Assembly (NCBI GenBank): GCA_003485015.1
Contig: DNCN01000015.1
Span: 1-9,401 of the forward strand
Direction: 5' to 3'
DNA: 9,401 nucleotides
From: a bacterium
GTDB lineage: Bacteria > UBA9089
Below are positions 1 to 6,917 of this stretch, piece after piece. The translations under genes and the position numbers were made by a program. How positions within the stretch are numbered: position 1 is the first letter of the stretch; every line of letters begins with the position of its first letter. Under the pieces are notes generated by a model. It did no database searches. It saw only the letters and a program-made list of their open reading frames with translations, and had not been told where the DNA came from.

Positions 1-1889
1 GTGCCCGATGATCCCCCGAGAAATTTGGGCATAGCTATCTCAATCCCTTTACCTTCCACCCGAGGCTTCTGGCCTGGTTCAGCCTTGATGGTGACCATTC
101 CTGAAACTTGACCATCTATCCCCTTAAGGCCAGACCAGACCGAAAGCGGCTTTAAGGCTAACTTATTGGACTTTACATCCAGGTTTACCTTCAAGGGAGA
201 GAAATCGATCCGGCCGCTAAGGCAGGCACTTGAGTCTGGTGAAGGGGTTGAGATCTTTAAGCCCTTCCTCTGATACTCTATTCGATAGGTAAAGCTCCCC
301 AATCTCTCCCCTCCTACACAAAGCTCAGCAAGTCTTAATTCTCCAGTAAGATAGGGACTCAAAAGATCTTCCTCTCCCTCAAGGGACATCCCCTTCCTAC
401 TTGCCAAAAGATTCCACTTCCTACGACGTCTGCTATCGTAAGCTGCCTCTCCTACTTTGCTATGATCTTTTGAAGGTTCAAAGAGTGTTATCTCTCCCCT
501 GAATCCAATCCTTGATGAGAGGCTGTGTTCAGCCAGAGGCAAAGAGAGATCCCCATCTAAATTTACATCGTAGAACTCTTCTGTCCTGCCCTTTGTCAAG
601 ATCCCTTCCAAAGAGAATCTGGTCCCCTTTTGATGGTGGATTTGGAGGGATCTCAGCCGAAACTCACCCTCTTTTCTAAGTAGAACAACTACGATATCTC
701 TTATCTTGCTCTTAGGATTGTCTGGAATAAATCTTACTCTACTTTCGATCAGGGGGTCTTTAATCGGACCGGCAATCTTGACTTCGCCATCCATAAGATA
801 AGGCCACTTGATCTTTCTAGGGACAAAGACAGATAAGGCTTGGATATCCAATCTTGAGGCAGTAAGTTTAAGATCTACTGAGGCATCTCTAAGGTCTATA
901 TCTCCCATAAGTTCTGAGCCTCTATCATCAATAGTAAGGGGCGAAAGGCTGAGTCTCTCCCCTTGATAGGATATCCGGGCAAAAAGGGAAGGGACTCCTT
1001 CTCCAGTAAATACCATCTCGCCATTACACAACAGTCCTTTCTCTTCTGGATACTTGAGCTCTCCTTTAAACCTAAACTGACCCTTAAGATCGAGTCCGCC
1101 CAAATAATCTTTAATCTCTCTCTCTGCAAAGAGGTCCTTAGTCTTCTTCAGACTGAAGGTATTGGTTACCAGCTCAAATTGCACCCTCTTCTCTTCTGGG
1201 TTTGGAATCTCTCCCTTAAAGAAGATTTCTATCTGATGAGGCTTTAGACTAAAACCCCCTACAAAGAGTCTTTCTTTGCTCCAAGAGAGGTGAAGACTTA
1301 CTCCCCGTAGAGGTTTATCCCTCTTGCTCAAGGAGATCTCGCCATCTTTGAGTTTCAAAGTAGAGAGATCTTCACTTACTGAACTATTGACCTTATTGAA
1401 TCGAATCCTATTTCCAGTTAATTCATCGAGGAAGTCAATTTGAGCATCCTTGACGAGTATCCGGGGGAGATAGTCCCTCTTCTCTCCTTTAAAGAGATAC
1501 TCGATGGGTTCCTGCCAGCTCCATCGCCCTTCTTTATTCCGAGATACAAGCAAGATGGGTCGAACAAACTCTATTCTCTGAATACCAGAGATATCCTCTC
1601 TTTGAGTAATTATCTTCCAGAGATTGTATCTTAGAGAGATCTGTTGAATATTTATCTCTTCTTCTATCTTTTCTGGATTCCTGAGAGAGACATCAATGAG
1701 AATGATCTCATTTAAGAGACCTCCTTTTACTCTATCCACAGTCATCTCAAGACCAAGTCTCTCAGCTAGAAGATCCACTATCCCATCCTTGACCTTCTTG
1801 GATAAGAGGTCTTGCTGCCAGAGGAGATAACTGCCAATACCAAGTATGACAATTATGACCAAAAAGATTGTCAATATCCTTCTTCTCAT
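1..1889 (-). CDS. AsmA/TamB-like outer-membrane biogenesis protein, N-terminal 629 codons (runs off left edge)
   Basis: The frame is open from the ATG at 1889 to the window edge without a stop; I checked every codon. Residues about 5-24 form one hydrophobic segment after a basic MRRR start, which predicts an inner-membrane anchor with a periplasmic body. The rest is a long, beta-rich repetitive sequence. Early on it has the TamB/AsmA-type pattern of a helical segment (DGIVDLLAERLG) followed by VDRVKGGLLNEIILIDVSL. In this family such proteins are periplasm-spanning and are linked to outer-membrane protein assembly or phospholipid transport. An in-frame TAG at 1911-1913 and a weak GAGAAG Shine-Dalgarno fix the start near here. 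It is the last visible gene of the exbB-led train and follows the TonB-like gene after about 130 nt. Family level is fairly secure. Which subfamily (TamB, AsmA, YhdP or DUF748) cannot be decided without the C-terminus. Confidence 0.75.
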   Translation of the reverse strand, partial: MRRRILTIFLVIIVILGIGSYLLWQQDLLSKKVKDGIVDLLAERLGLEMTVDRVKGGLLNEIILIDVSLRNPEKIEEEINIQQISLRYNLWKIITQREDISGIQRIEFVRPILLVSRNKEGRWSWQEPIEYLFKGEKRDYLPRILVKDAQIDFLDELTGNRIRFNKVNSSVSEDLSTLKLKDGEISLSKRDKPLRGVSLHLSWSKERLFVGGFSLKPHQIEIFFKGEIPNPEEKRVQFELVTNTFSLKKTKDLFAEREIKDYLGGLDLKGQFRFKGELKYPEEKGLLCNGEMVFTGEGVPSLFARISYQGERLSLSPLTIDDRGSELMGDIDLRDASVDLKLTASRLDIQALSVFVPRKIKWPYLMDGEVKIAGPIKDPLIESRVRFIPDNPKSKIRDIVVVLLRKEGEFRLRSLQIHHQKGTRFSLEGILTKGRTEEFYDVNLDGDLSLPLAEHSLSSRIGFRGEITLFEPSKDHSKVGEAAYDSRRRRKWNLLASRKGMSLEGEEDLLSPYLTGELRLAELCVGGERLGSFTYRIEYQRKGLKISTPSPDSSACLSGRIDFSPLKVNLDVKSNKLALKPLSVWSGLKGIDGQVSGMVTIKAEPGQKPRVEGKGIEIAMPKFLGGSSG

Positions 1890-1925
1890 AAGCAACTTCT
1901 CAGTAACAAACTATAACCAGAGAGT

Positions 1926-1989
1926 TCACAGAAGTATAGCACGGAAAGATTTTAAGGAGAGTTGGTTCCTCTTTTTCTGTGACTTCTGT
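1926..1989. repeat. Inverted repeats in the tonB-like/TamB-like gap
   Basis: TCACAGAA at 1926-1933 is perfectly complementary to TTCTGTGA at 1975-1982. The overlapping ACAGAAGT at 1928-1935 is complementary to ACTTCTGT at 1982-1989. The two 8-bp pairings share the left arm and so exclude each other. They lie in the roughly 130-nt gap after the TonB-like stop codon. The 40-50 nt loop and the lack of a T-run argue against a simple terminator. An RNA-processing or attenuation role is only a guess. Confidence 0.35.
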
Positions 1990-2017
1990 ATACCCTGTGG
2001 CCAATATTCTTCTGATC

Positions 2018-2953
2018 TTATCTCTTTACTAACTGTATTCTGATACTGACTAAACCCCAAGATTCATTATCGGCTTTGCTAAACCGCCAACGTCTGAATG
2101 TCCTTGCGATTAGATCATCGATTTCAGGGTAGCCAAAGGTCTCTTCGACCAAAACCCGATCTACTTCGCCACTAGGCAAAACCCAAAACTTTAGCTTCCC
2201 CCGAAGAGACTTCCCTTTCTCCTCTACCCATCTGGGAATGGAGACCAGTTCTTGATAGACAACTCTCCTATCAATTCCAGCTGGTCCCTCAAGCTGGTAG
2301 TAGGTCTGCCCAATTTCTCCTGAAAGATCTGCTAAATTAACCTTCCTTAAATCTTTACCTTCTAATGAGAGGCCACCCGGTCTAGCTACTCCTTCGATGG
2401 CCATCCGGCTGGAGGGCTCGATCTTCTCTGGGTCTTTACCAAAGGCCTTCTCTTCCCTTCCCTGGCCCCACATCTCCCCGGTATCTACCCGTTCAAAGAG
2501 GGGATGGTGTTGGGAGACTTCTATGGAGAAGAGACCAGGTTTTACCCCCTCACCTGCTCCATAATCAGAGGAATCTTTTATAACATCCATTCGTCTTCTC
2601 CCTCCAAGGATAGCCGTAATCTTCAGCTCTGGATCCATCTGGCCTATCTTTGGCAGCTTTGGTAGCATCTTTCTTTTCCGTAATACCTTTGTAGCCACTT
2701 TCTTTGGCTGATGAGTCGGCTCAATCTGTCTCTGAACAGGAACTACCGCCTGAAGCTTTACTGCTACTGTCTCTTTAGAAACAGTGGTTACTGGCTGACT
2801 TTTAGGGGAGATCATCTCCACCTCAAATACACGAAAAGGCAAATTGATTAGAGAAGGAGAGATCACGGATACAGAGAGAATAGACAGAATGATCATATGG
2901 AGAAAGATCGATATGAGGAATGAAAAATTGAAGGTTCGATTGTTAAGAAACAT
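2018..2953 (-). CDS. tonB: TonB-family energy-transducing protein
   Basis: 311 residues. A single uncleaved membrane anchor lies at about residues 11-34. A variable periplasmic linker follows at about 45-225, rich in K, P and G. A TonB C-terminal domain covers about 228-311. The recognisable C-terminal signature includes IPRWVEEKG, FWVLPSGEVDRV, FGYPEIDDL and FRRWRF, matching the family pattern of P-x-W, V-x-PsG-x-V, sGyp-x-lD and WrF. TonB proteins couple the ExbB/ExbD proton-driven motor in the inner membrane to outer-membrane receptors. The motor genes here are about 3 kb upstream in the same gene train. The start lies 17 nt past the speB stop with only a weak Shine-Dalgarno, so translational coupling is likely. 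The linker is not the classic EP/KP repeat, and the protein could serve a non-transport envelope role. Confidence 0.85.
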   Translation of the reverse strand: MFLNNRTFNFSFLISIFLHMIILSILSVSVISPSLINLPFRVFEVEMISPKSQPVTTVSKETVAVKLQAVVPVQRQIEPTHQPKKVATKVLRKRKMLPKLPKIGQMDPELKITAILGGRRRMDVIKDSSDYGAGEGVKPGLFSIEVSQHHPLFERVDTGEMWGQGREEKAFGKDPEKIEPSSRMAIEGVARPGGLSLEGKDLRKVNLADLSGEIGQTYYQLEGPAGIDRRVVYQELVSIPRWVEEKGKSLRGKLKFWVLPSGEVDRVLVEETFGYPEIDDLIARTFRRWRFSKADNESWGLVSIRIQLVKR

Positions 2954-2970
2954 AATCTCGGTTCTTTGCT

Positions 2971-3831
2971 TTATAGAGATCTGGCCAGTAGGAAGAGGAT
3001 CTCCCGCACCAAAGAAGCTCCTGCTAAACTGGTTGTACCTGCAATATCATAATGGGGGGATATCTCAGTAAGATCAGCCCCCACTATCTTTAGACCAGAA
3101 AATCCTCTCATTGTTTCGTAAAGTTGCTCATATCCCCACCCCAAGACTTCTGGGGTGGTGACTCCTGGAGCACTACTTGGGTCTAAGATGTCCATATCTA
3201 TACTTATATAAATAGGTTTGTTTTTCAAGCCTCCTTTCAGCTCCTCTATGGCAGTGGTTAAAGGCGGTCTATAGGAGGAGAAGATCTCCTTTTTAATGAG
3301 TTCCTTATCCCCTTTTGTCCCTGCCCTCGTCCCAAAGAGGTACATGTTTGAACCACCGACAATATCATAAACCCCTTTTAGGACATTTGCGTGTGATAGT
3401 GGCATCTTCCTGAAACTATCACTCAAATCAGCATGAGCATCAAAGATCATCACCTGCAGATCAGGATAGACCTCCTTCATAGCCTGAATTATGGGGAGGG
3501 TAATCAGATGCTCACCACCGATAGAGACAGGGGCCTTTTTATCTTTGAGAATTTCTCTTATGGCCCTCCGGATCTCGTTAAGACCGTCGTTCAGGTCTCC
3601 TTTGAGGATCAAGTCACCCAAGTCGAAGAAAGGAACCTCTAAGATGTCCTCATCGGTAAGATAATTATAGTCCTCTAAAGACCATGAAGACTCTCTAATA
3701 GCCGATGGTGCAAATCTTGTCCCTGGACGGGATGATACGGTGACATCGAGAGGAATACCCAATAGGATTATTCTTGCAGTCTCGTAGGTTGATCTCCCCT
3801 CGCTGAATGGCTTTACAGGACTTAGAGCCAT
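2971..3831 (-). CDS. speB: Agmatinase-family ureohydrolase (agmatinase or N1-aminopropylagmatine ureohydrolase)
   Basis: The product is 286 residues from the ATG at 3831, which lies 2 nt past the pdaD stop. A GTG at 3867 would add 12 residues but overlap pdaD, and those residues do not look like family sequence. The ureohydrolase metal site is complete (numbering from 3831): GGEH with H108, DAHAD with D131/H133/D135, SIDMDILDP with D212/D214, and E256 in TEIS. The PGTRFAP and SHANV motifs fit the agmatinase branch, nearer archaeal and Thermus-type enzymes than arginase. The enzyme hydrolyses a guanidino group to an amine plus urea, using two Mn ions, in the cytoplasm. With its neighbours it yields putrescine from agmatine, or spermidine directly from N1-aminopropylagmatine. 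Substrate choice cannot be read from sequence. Confidence 0.9.
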   Translation of the reverse strand: MALSPVKPFSEGRSTYETARIILLGIPLDVTVSSRPGTRFAPSAIRESSWSLEDYNYLTDEDILEVPFFDLGDLILKGDLNDGLNEIRRAIREILKDKKAPVSIGGEHLITLPIIQAMKEVYPDLQVMIFDAHADLSDSFRKMPLSHANVLKGVYDIVGGSNMYLFGTRAGTKGDKELIKKEIFSSYRPPLTTAIEELKGGLKNKPIYISIDMDILDPSSAPGVTTPEVLGWGYEQLYETMRGFSGLKIVGADLTEISPHYDIAGTTSLAGASLVREILFLLARSL

Positions 3832-3833
3832 TC

Positions 3834-4334
3834 CTAAGACCAGAGGGGAACTCCGGCAAAGACACACCCAATCCGTTCTACCTTATGGTCAATCCCTTTA
3901 ACAAGAATCTCATTTAAGGGCATATTACGCGCCTCAAAAGCCTCCTTAACCATCTCCAAGGCAACCCTTTCAGCCTCTTCTTTAGAGCAGGCCCCTGAGA
4001 ACTCCATAATAACACCGTACTCTTCTTTAAAGGAGATCCCCACAGCCACCGCTGCCGAGATCAACCCCCCAATTTGATCGCTAATAACAAAGCTATAGGC
4101 AATGAGTAAAGGTGCACCCGGTTGAACCAATGCCTTCGGTTGGTAATCTACCCCTGGCGGTAAAATACTACTTACCTTGAGAAGATTCATATTGCCCACA
4201 CCTGCTGATAAAAGTGCCTTGTCGAATGCAGTCAACTTTGTCTTTCCCTCGGCGGACCCAGCCACAAGGGTAAATTTCGTGGGTATAAAAAAACCTGAGG
4301 TTACTTCATCTACAATCGGGTAGTTTAGTTCCAA
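3834..4334 (-). CDS. pdaD: Pyruvoyl-dependent arginine decarboxylase (archaeal type)
   Basis: 166 residues, close to the roughly 165 of the Methanocaldococcus jannaschii enzyme. The self-cleavage motif KVSSILPPG is at residues 53-61, so chain cleavage should fall between S55 and S56, with S56 becoming the pyruvoyl group. The conserved catalytic acid is E111 in VIMEFSG (equivalent to E109 of M. jannaschii). Other family signatures are LVAGSAEG, GVGNMNL and GCVFAGVPLW. It decarboxylates arginine to agmatine, the entry to the polyamine pathway encoded around it. The start is a TTG; GGGAGGG at 4347-4341 lies 6 nt upstream and supports it, and no ATG near this position is in frame. It begins 24 nt after speE and ends 2 nt before speB. 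In bacteria this enzyme is patchily distributed compared with PLP-type SpeA. Confidence 0.93.
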   Translation of the reverse strand: MELNYPIVDEVTSGFFIPTKFTLVAGSAEGKTKLTAFDKALLSAGVGNMNLLKVSSILPPGVDYQPKALVQPGAPLLIAYSFVISDQIGGLISAAVAVGISFKEEYGVIMEFSGACSKEEAERVALEMVKEAFEARNMPLNEILVKGIDHKVERIGCVFAGVPLWS

Positions 4335-4358
4335 CCTCCGCCCTCCCTAAAAGAATCT

Positions 4359-5264
4359 TCAAACGTAAGTAAGCGGTTCTTCATCCCGAACCTCACAACC
4401 TCTCTCTTCTAAAGCTTTTAAGATATAAGCAGGTAATTCAAGGCCTTCGGTATGAATCTTTGAATCATAGTATTTAAGTCCAGTAATGCCTTTCTTCTGG
4501 ATTCTTGTCTCGACGTCCCTTGAGGTCAATCTCTGGGGATTTAAAGAATCTGAGGCCATAACAAATCCCCAGGTGGTCACATAGGAAGGAACAAAAACCC
4601 AATAAGGGAATACCTCATTAAATATCCCCTTTAAGGTCTTATAAACACTGCTAAAACATAGGATTTGGGCAATATTTCCACTTCCAGCCTGGGCAACGAT
4701 AGCGCCAGGTGAGGATAGCCTTTCCCGCGCGATCAGATAGAATTCCTTCGTGAAGAGAAGATAGGCTGGTCCTTCTTCTATCGGCTCCGAGATATCGATG
4801 ACAATAAGGTCAAACTTCTCTCCGGTCTTCTCAAGGTACTCCCGAGCATCTCCATAGATAAGGGTAACCCTCCTATCATCAAATGCACCCCGATGCCACC
4901 TTTCTAGATAACGTTTAGCAACCTCAACCACTAGTGGGTCGATATCAACCATAACTACCCTGTCAATTGTGTTATGCCGCAATACCTCGCGCAAGACAGC
5001 CCCTTCTCCCCCGCCGGCAATAAAGACTCGCTGGGGTGAAGGATGGGTAATCATTGCTGGATGGACTAACGCCTCATGGTAGATAAACTCATCGTATTCG
5101 GCCGATTGTATCTTGGAGTCAAGTATCAAGCAACGACCATATGCCTGAGTCTCTACTACCTCTATAGTTTGGAACTCTGAGGTAAAAGAGGCCAAAAGGT
5201 TTCCTTTTAGTCCGTATACTGTCTCATCCGGGTTGGACATAAAAAACCATCTCGTCGCCGCCAT
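4359..5264 (-). CDS. speE: Polyamine aminopropyltransferase (spermidine/N1-aminopropylagmatine synthase-like)
   Basis: 301 residues with an N-terminal beta domain and a Rossmann methyltransferase-like core. GGGEG at 84-88 and VDID at 106-109 bind decarboxylated SAM; GDA is at 138-140. The gate and substrate segment contains QSAEYDEFIYHE at 53-64. The catalytic loop reads D157-I-S-E160-P, so the second acid is Glu where most family members have Asp (D-x-x-D-P). HPAMITHP, REVLRH and WHRGAFDD resemble Thermus SpeE. EEGPAYLLFTKEFY and VPSYVTTWGFVMASD resemble plant ACL5 thermospermine synthase. The start ATG at 5264 overlaps the speD stop as TAATG, implying coupling. It transfers an aminopropyl group from decarboxylated SAM, made by SpeD, to an amine acceptor. 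Putrescine, agmatine and longer amines are all possible acceptors. Confidence 0.92.
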   Translation of the reverse strand: MAATRWFFMSNPDETVYGLKGNLLASFTSEFQTIEVVETQAYGRCLILDSKIQSAEYDEFIYHEALVHPAMITHPSPQRVFIAGGGEGAVLREVLRHNTIDRVVMVDIDPLVVEVAKRYLERWHRGAFDDRRVTLIYGDAREYLEKTGEKFDLIVIDISEPIEEGPAYLLFTKEFYLIARERLSSPGAIVAQAGSGNIAQILCFSSVYKTLKGIFNEVFPYWVFVPSYVTTWGFVMASDSLNPQRLTSRDVETRIQKKGITGLKYYDSKIHTEGLELPAYILKALEERGCEVRDEEPLTYV

Positions 5265-5638
5265 TACCCTGCCTTTTTCATCCCAAAAGATCCAAACTTG
5301 CCCCGTTTTACCTCGATCACCTTAGAGTCAGTAACCCTAAACTCCTCCTTCAGGTATTTTACAGCCTCTTCTGTCTTGATTGTCTCACCGCAAGTAAAGA
5401 TATCACATGCTGCGTAACCATATTCCGGCCACGTATGGACCGAGAAGTGGGATTCCGCTACAAGGATAACCCCACTGACGCCTTGTGGCGTGAACTTGTG
5501 AAAGGCCTCCTTAAGTCTGGTGGCCCCAGACCTCGAAACAGTCTCAATTAAAATCCTCCTTACTGTTTCGAGGTTATCGAGCATGGATCTATCACATCCA
5601 AACAACTCGATGAGTAGGTGTCTTGATAATCTTTGCAT
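5264..5638 (-). CDS. speD: S-adenosylmethionine decarboxylase proenzyme, short prokaryotic form (SpeH/SpeD2 type)
   Basis: 124 residues from the ATG at 5638. A GTG 6 nt upstream lies against the Shine-Dalgarno and is unlikely to be used. The self-processing region around AESHFSVHTWPEYGY places cleavage at E62-S63, giving an N-terminal pyruvoyl group on the alpha chain. H68 and C83 (DIFTCG) complete the active site. With this start the numbering S63/H68/C83 is the same as in the Thermotoga maritima enzyme. The length also fits the short bacterial/archaeal class, not the roughly 260-residue E. coli type. It makes decarboxylated SAM, the aminopropyl donor for the overlapping speE. It opens the four-gene polyamine block. 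Confidence 0.95.
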   Translation of the reverse strand: MQRLSRHLLIELFGCDRSMLDNLETVRRILIETVSRSGATRLKEAFHKFTPQGVSGVILVAESHFSVHTWPEYGYAACDIFTCGETIKTEEAVKYLKEEFRVTDSKVIEVKRGKFGSFGMKKAG

Positions 5639-5710
5639 TCCCACCTCCTCCTCTTTTTTTAAAATTAGGTAAAAACAGGTGAAAGTTATGTTGTTATGTC
5701 GTTACCAATC
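5639..5710 (-). promoter_or_regulatory. exbD-speD gap with very strong ribosome-binding site
   Basis: AGGAGGAGG (5652-5644) sits 5 nt before the ATG at 5638 and decides the speD start. This is the largest gap in the upstream half of the train. It also holds a short tandem repeat (ACATAAC twice, upstream on the minus strand) and an A/T-rich run before the Shine-Dalgarno. No convincing -35/-10 pair is visible, so an internal promoter is possible but not shown. Confidence 0.5.
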
Positions 5711-6136
5711 CTATCTTGATTTCTTCTCTGGTATTACCTCCCTTGGCTGAGTGGCGATAGCCAGCTTTTCAATGCCTACCTGTTTAGCTGTATCCATCAC
5801 GCCAACCACCAATCCATGCTGAACCTTCTCATCAGCCTGGATGATCGCCGTCTTTTTCCCTCCTTCGCTTATGATCCTTTCTAATTCGGTCTTTAGCTCT
5901 CTTCCCTCTACCTGCCGAGCATTTAGATATATCTTCTCTTTGGCATCAATAAGAATGAAGATATTCTTCTCAGATTGAGATTCGGCGGTTGCGGCCTGAG
6001 GAAGCTTGATCTTAATCCCTGGCTGAATGACAAAGGATGAGGAGAGTAAAAAGAAGATAAGGAGCAGAAAGACAACATCGATAAAGGGAGCTATCTCTAG
6101 CTCCGGACCTTTACGTTCTGCCTTTCTAAACCTCAT
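5711..6136 (-). CDS. exbD: ExbD/TolR-family biopolymer transport protein
   Basis: 141 residues. A short cytoplasmic N-terminus precedes one membrane helix at about 18-37. The helix carries the family's functional aspartate D20 in PFIDVVFLLLIFF, the protonatable residue of the motor. LPQAATA follows it, then a periplasmic domain at about 55-135 with ILIDAKEKIYLN and AIIQADEKVQHG, typical ExbD/TolR strand patterns. With ExbB it forms the proton-driven stator that energises TonB. It starts 3 nt after the exbB stop, with AAGG next to the start codon. ExbD and TolR are not easily separated by sequence alone. The nearby TonB-like gene favours ExbD. Confidence 0.93.
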   Translation of the reverse strand: MRFRKAERKGPELEIAPFIDVVFLLLIFFLLSSSFVIQPGIKIKLPQAATAESQSEKNIFILIDAKEKIYLNARQVEGRELKTELERIISEGGKKTAIIQADEKVQHGLVVGVMDTAKQVGIEKLAIATQPREVIPEKKSR

Positions 6137-6139
6137 CCT

Positions 6140-6769
6140 TCAGTTCCTTTTGCCCACGAAGAGAGTGTCTACAAATTCATTAGATTGACCCTCTATTTCT
6201 GTAACAAACTTATCCACCCTTGAGGTTAAATAGTGATGAAAGACAATGACTGGAATAGCAACACCTAGACCAGCCGCAGTAGTGATTAAGGCATTTCCGA
6301 TCCCTTCAGCCAGGGCGCTGGGGTTCACGCCCTCACCAGCCATCTGGATTTCAAGAATCTTCTTAAAGACCTTGATCATCCCAACAACTGTTCCCAAAAG
6401 ACCCAATAAAGGTGTAATCTTGGCAATAGTAGCCAGTCCCTCTAAATACCTTCCAAGGCTCTGAGCGGCTCGGCTACCGGCAAATTCAATGGCTTCTTTG
6501 AGTTCCCTCTTGCTCTGGTTTGCCTTAAGAAGTCCAGCCAAGAGTACCTGCGCTAAAGGAGAAGAGAATCCCTCGCAGAAGGCAGCCACCTCCATAGGAT
6601 TTCCATGAGCATGAGGGAGAATCTTTCTTAGTCTAACCACAAACCGTCGAGTGCTAACTTGAAGTCGGTAAAGAACGATAAGGCGTTCGATGATAATAGT
6701 CAAGGCTAGGATAGAACACAGGATGATGGGGTACATTACCACCCCACCTTCCTTGATTATCTCCCGCAT
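6140..6769 (-). CDS. exbB: ExbB/TolQ/MotA-family proton channel subunit
   Basis: 209 residues with three predicted membrane helices: about 12-34, 112-135 (ITPLLGLLGTVVGMI) and 158-180 (NALITTAAGLGVAIP). A cytoplasmic loop with many basic residues lies between the first two. The TPLLGLLGTVVGMI and the GIGNALITTAAGLG stretches are the hallmark MotA/TolQ/ExbB signatures. It forms the pentameric inner-membrane channel around ExbD. The start ATG at 6769 is preceded by AGGAAAGAG. A later ATG, eleven codons in, is possible but would cut into the first helix. It is the first gene after the strong promoter at 6888-6860, with a leader of about 80 nt, and should head the polycistronic message. Confidence 0.94.
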   Translation of the reverse strand: MREIIKEGGVVMYPIILCSILALTIIIERLIVLYRLQVSTRRFVVRLRKILPHAHGNPMEVAAFCEGFSSPLAQVLLAGLLKANQSKRELKEAIEFAGSRAAQSLGRYLEGLATIAKITPLLGLLGTVVGMIKVFKKILEIQMAGEGVNPSALAEGIGNALITTAAGLGVAIPVIVFHHYLTSRVDKFVTEIEGQSNEFVDTLFVGKRN

Positions 6770-6825
6770 CTCTCTTTCCTCAAAATGAACCCACCTCTTT
6801 ACCGAACATTGTCTTCTTTCTATAA

Positions 6826-6842
6826 CTTTAAAGAACTTAAAG
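6826..6842. repeat. AT-rich inverted repeat in the exbB leader
   Basis: CTTTAA (6826-6831) and TTAAAG (6837-6842) form a 6-bp inverted repeat with a 5-nt loop. The hexamer TTAAAG recurs at 6828, 6837 and 6845, spaced 9 and 8 bp, just downstream of the predicted transcription start. It could be an operator or merely a leader hairpin. The sequence does not decide this. Confidence 0.3.
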
Positions 6843-6859
6843 CATTAAAGTCAGCTTGT

Positions 6860-6888
6860 ATTATACAGCATAAAAGGCATGTTGTCAA
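6860..6888 (-). promoter_or_regulatory. Consensus sigma-70-type promoter for the exbB-led train
   Basis: On the minus strand TTGACA (6888-6883) is followed by exactly 17 bp and then TATAAT (6865-6860). Both hexamers match the consensus perfectly. A T-rich tract precedes the -35. Transcription would start near 6853, leaving about 83 nt before the exbB ATG. Perfect promoters of this kind usually indicate strong constitutive expression, or expression held down by a repressor. Confidence 0.9.
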
Positions 6889-6917
6889 GAAAAAACCATG
6901 TTTGATTAAAAGGCAAT

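Noticed and set aside
896..1129. Minus-strand 77-codon ORF inside the TamB-like gene
   Set aside because: It is an out-of-frame shadow on the same strand as the long open frame, with no family resemblance.
963..1634. Plus-strand ORFs of 64-94 codons opposite the TamB-like gene
   Set aside because: They lie antisense to a fully open 629-codon frame, have no recognisable motifs and lack good Shine-Dalgarno sites.
6780..6809. Nine-codon ORF (MFGKEVGSF) in the exbB leader, ending 10 nt before the exbB start
   Set aside because: The Shine-Dalgarno is weak, there is no codon bias suggesting a signal, and ORFs of this length arise easily by chance.
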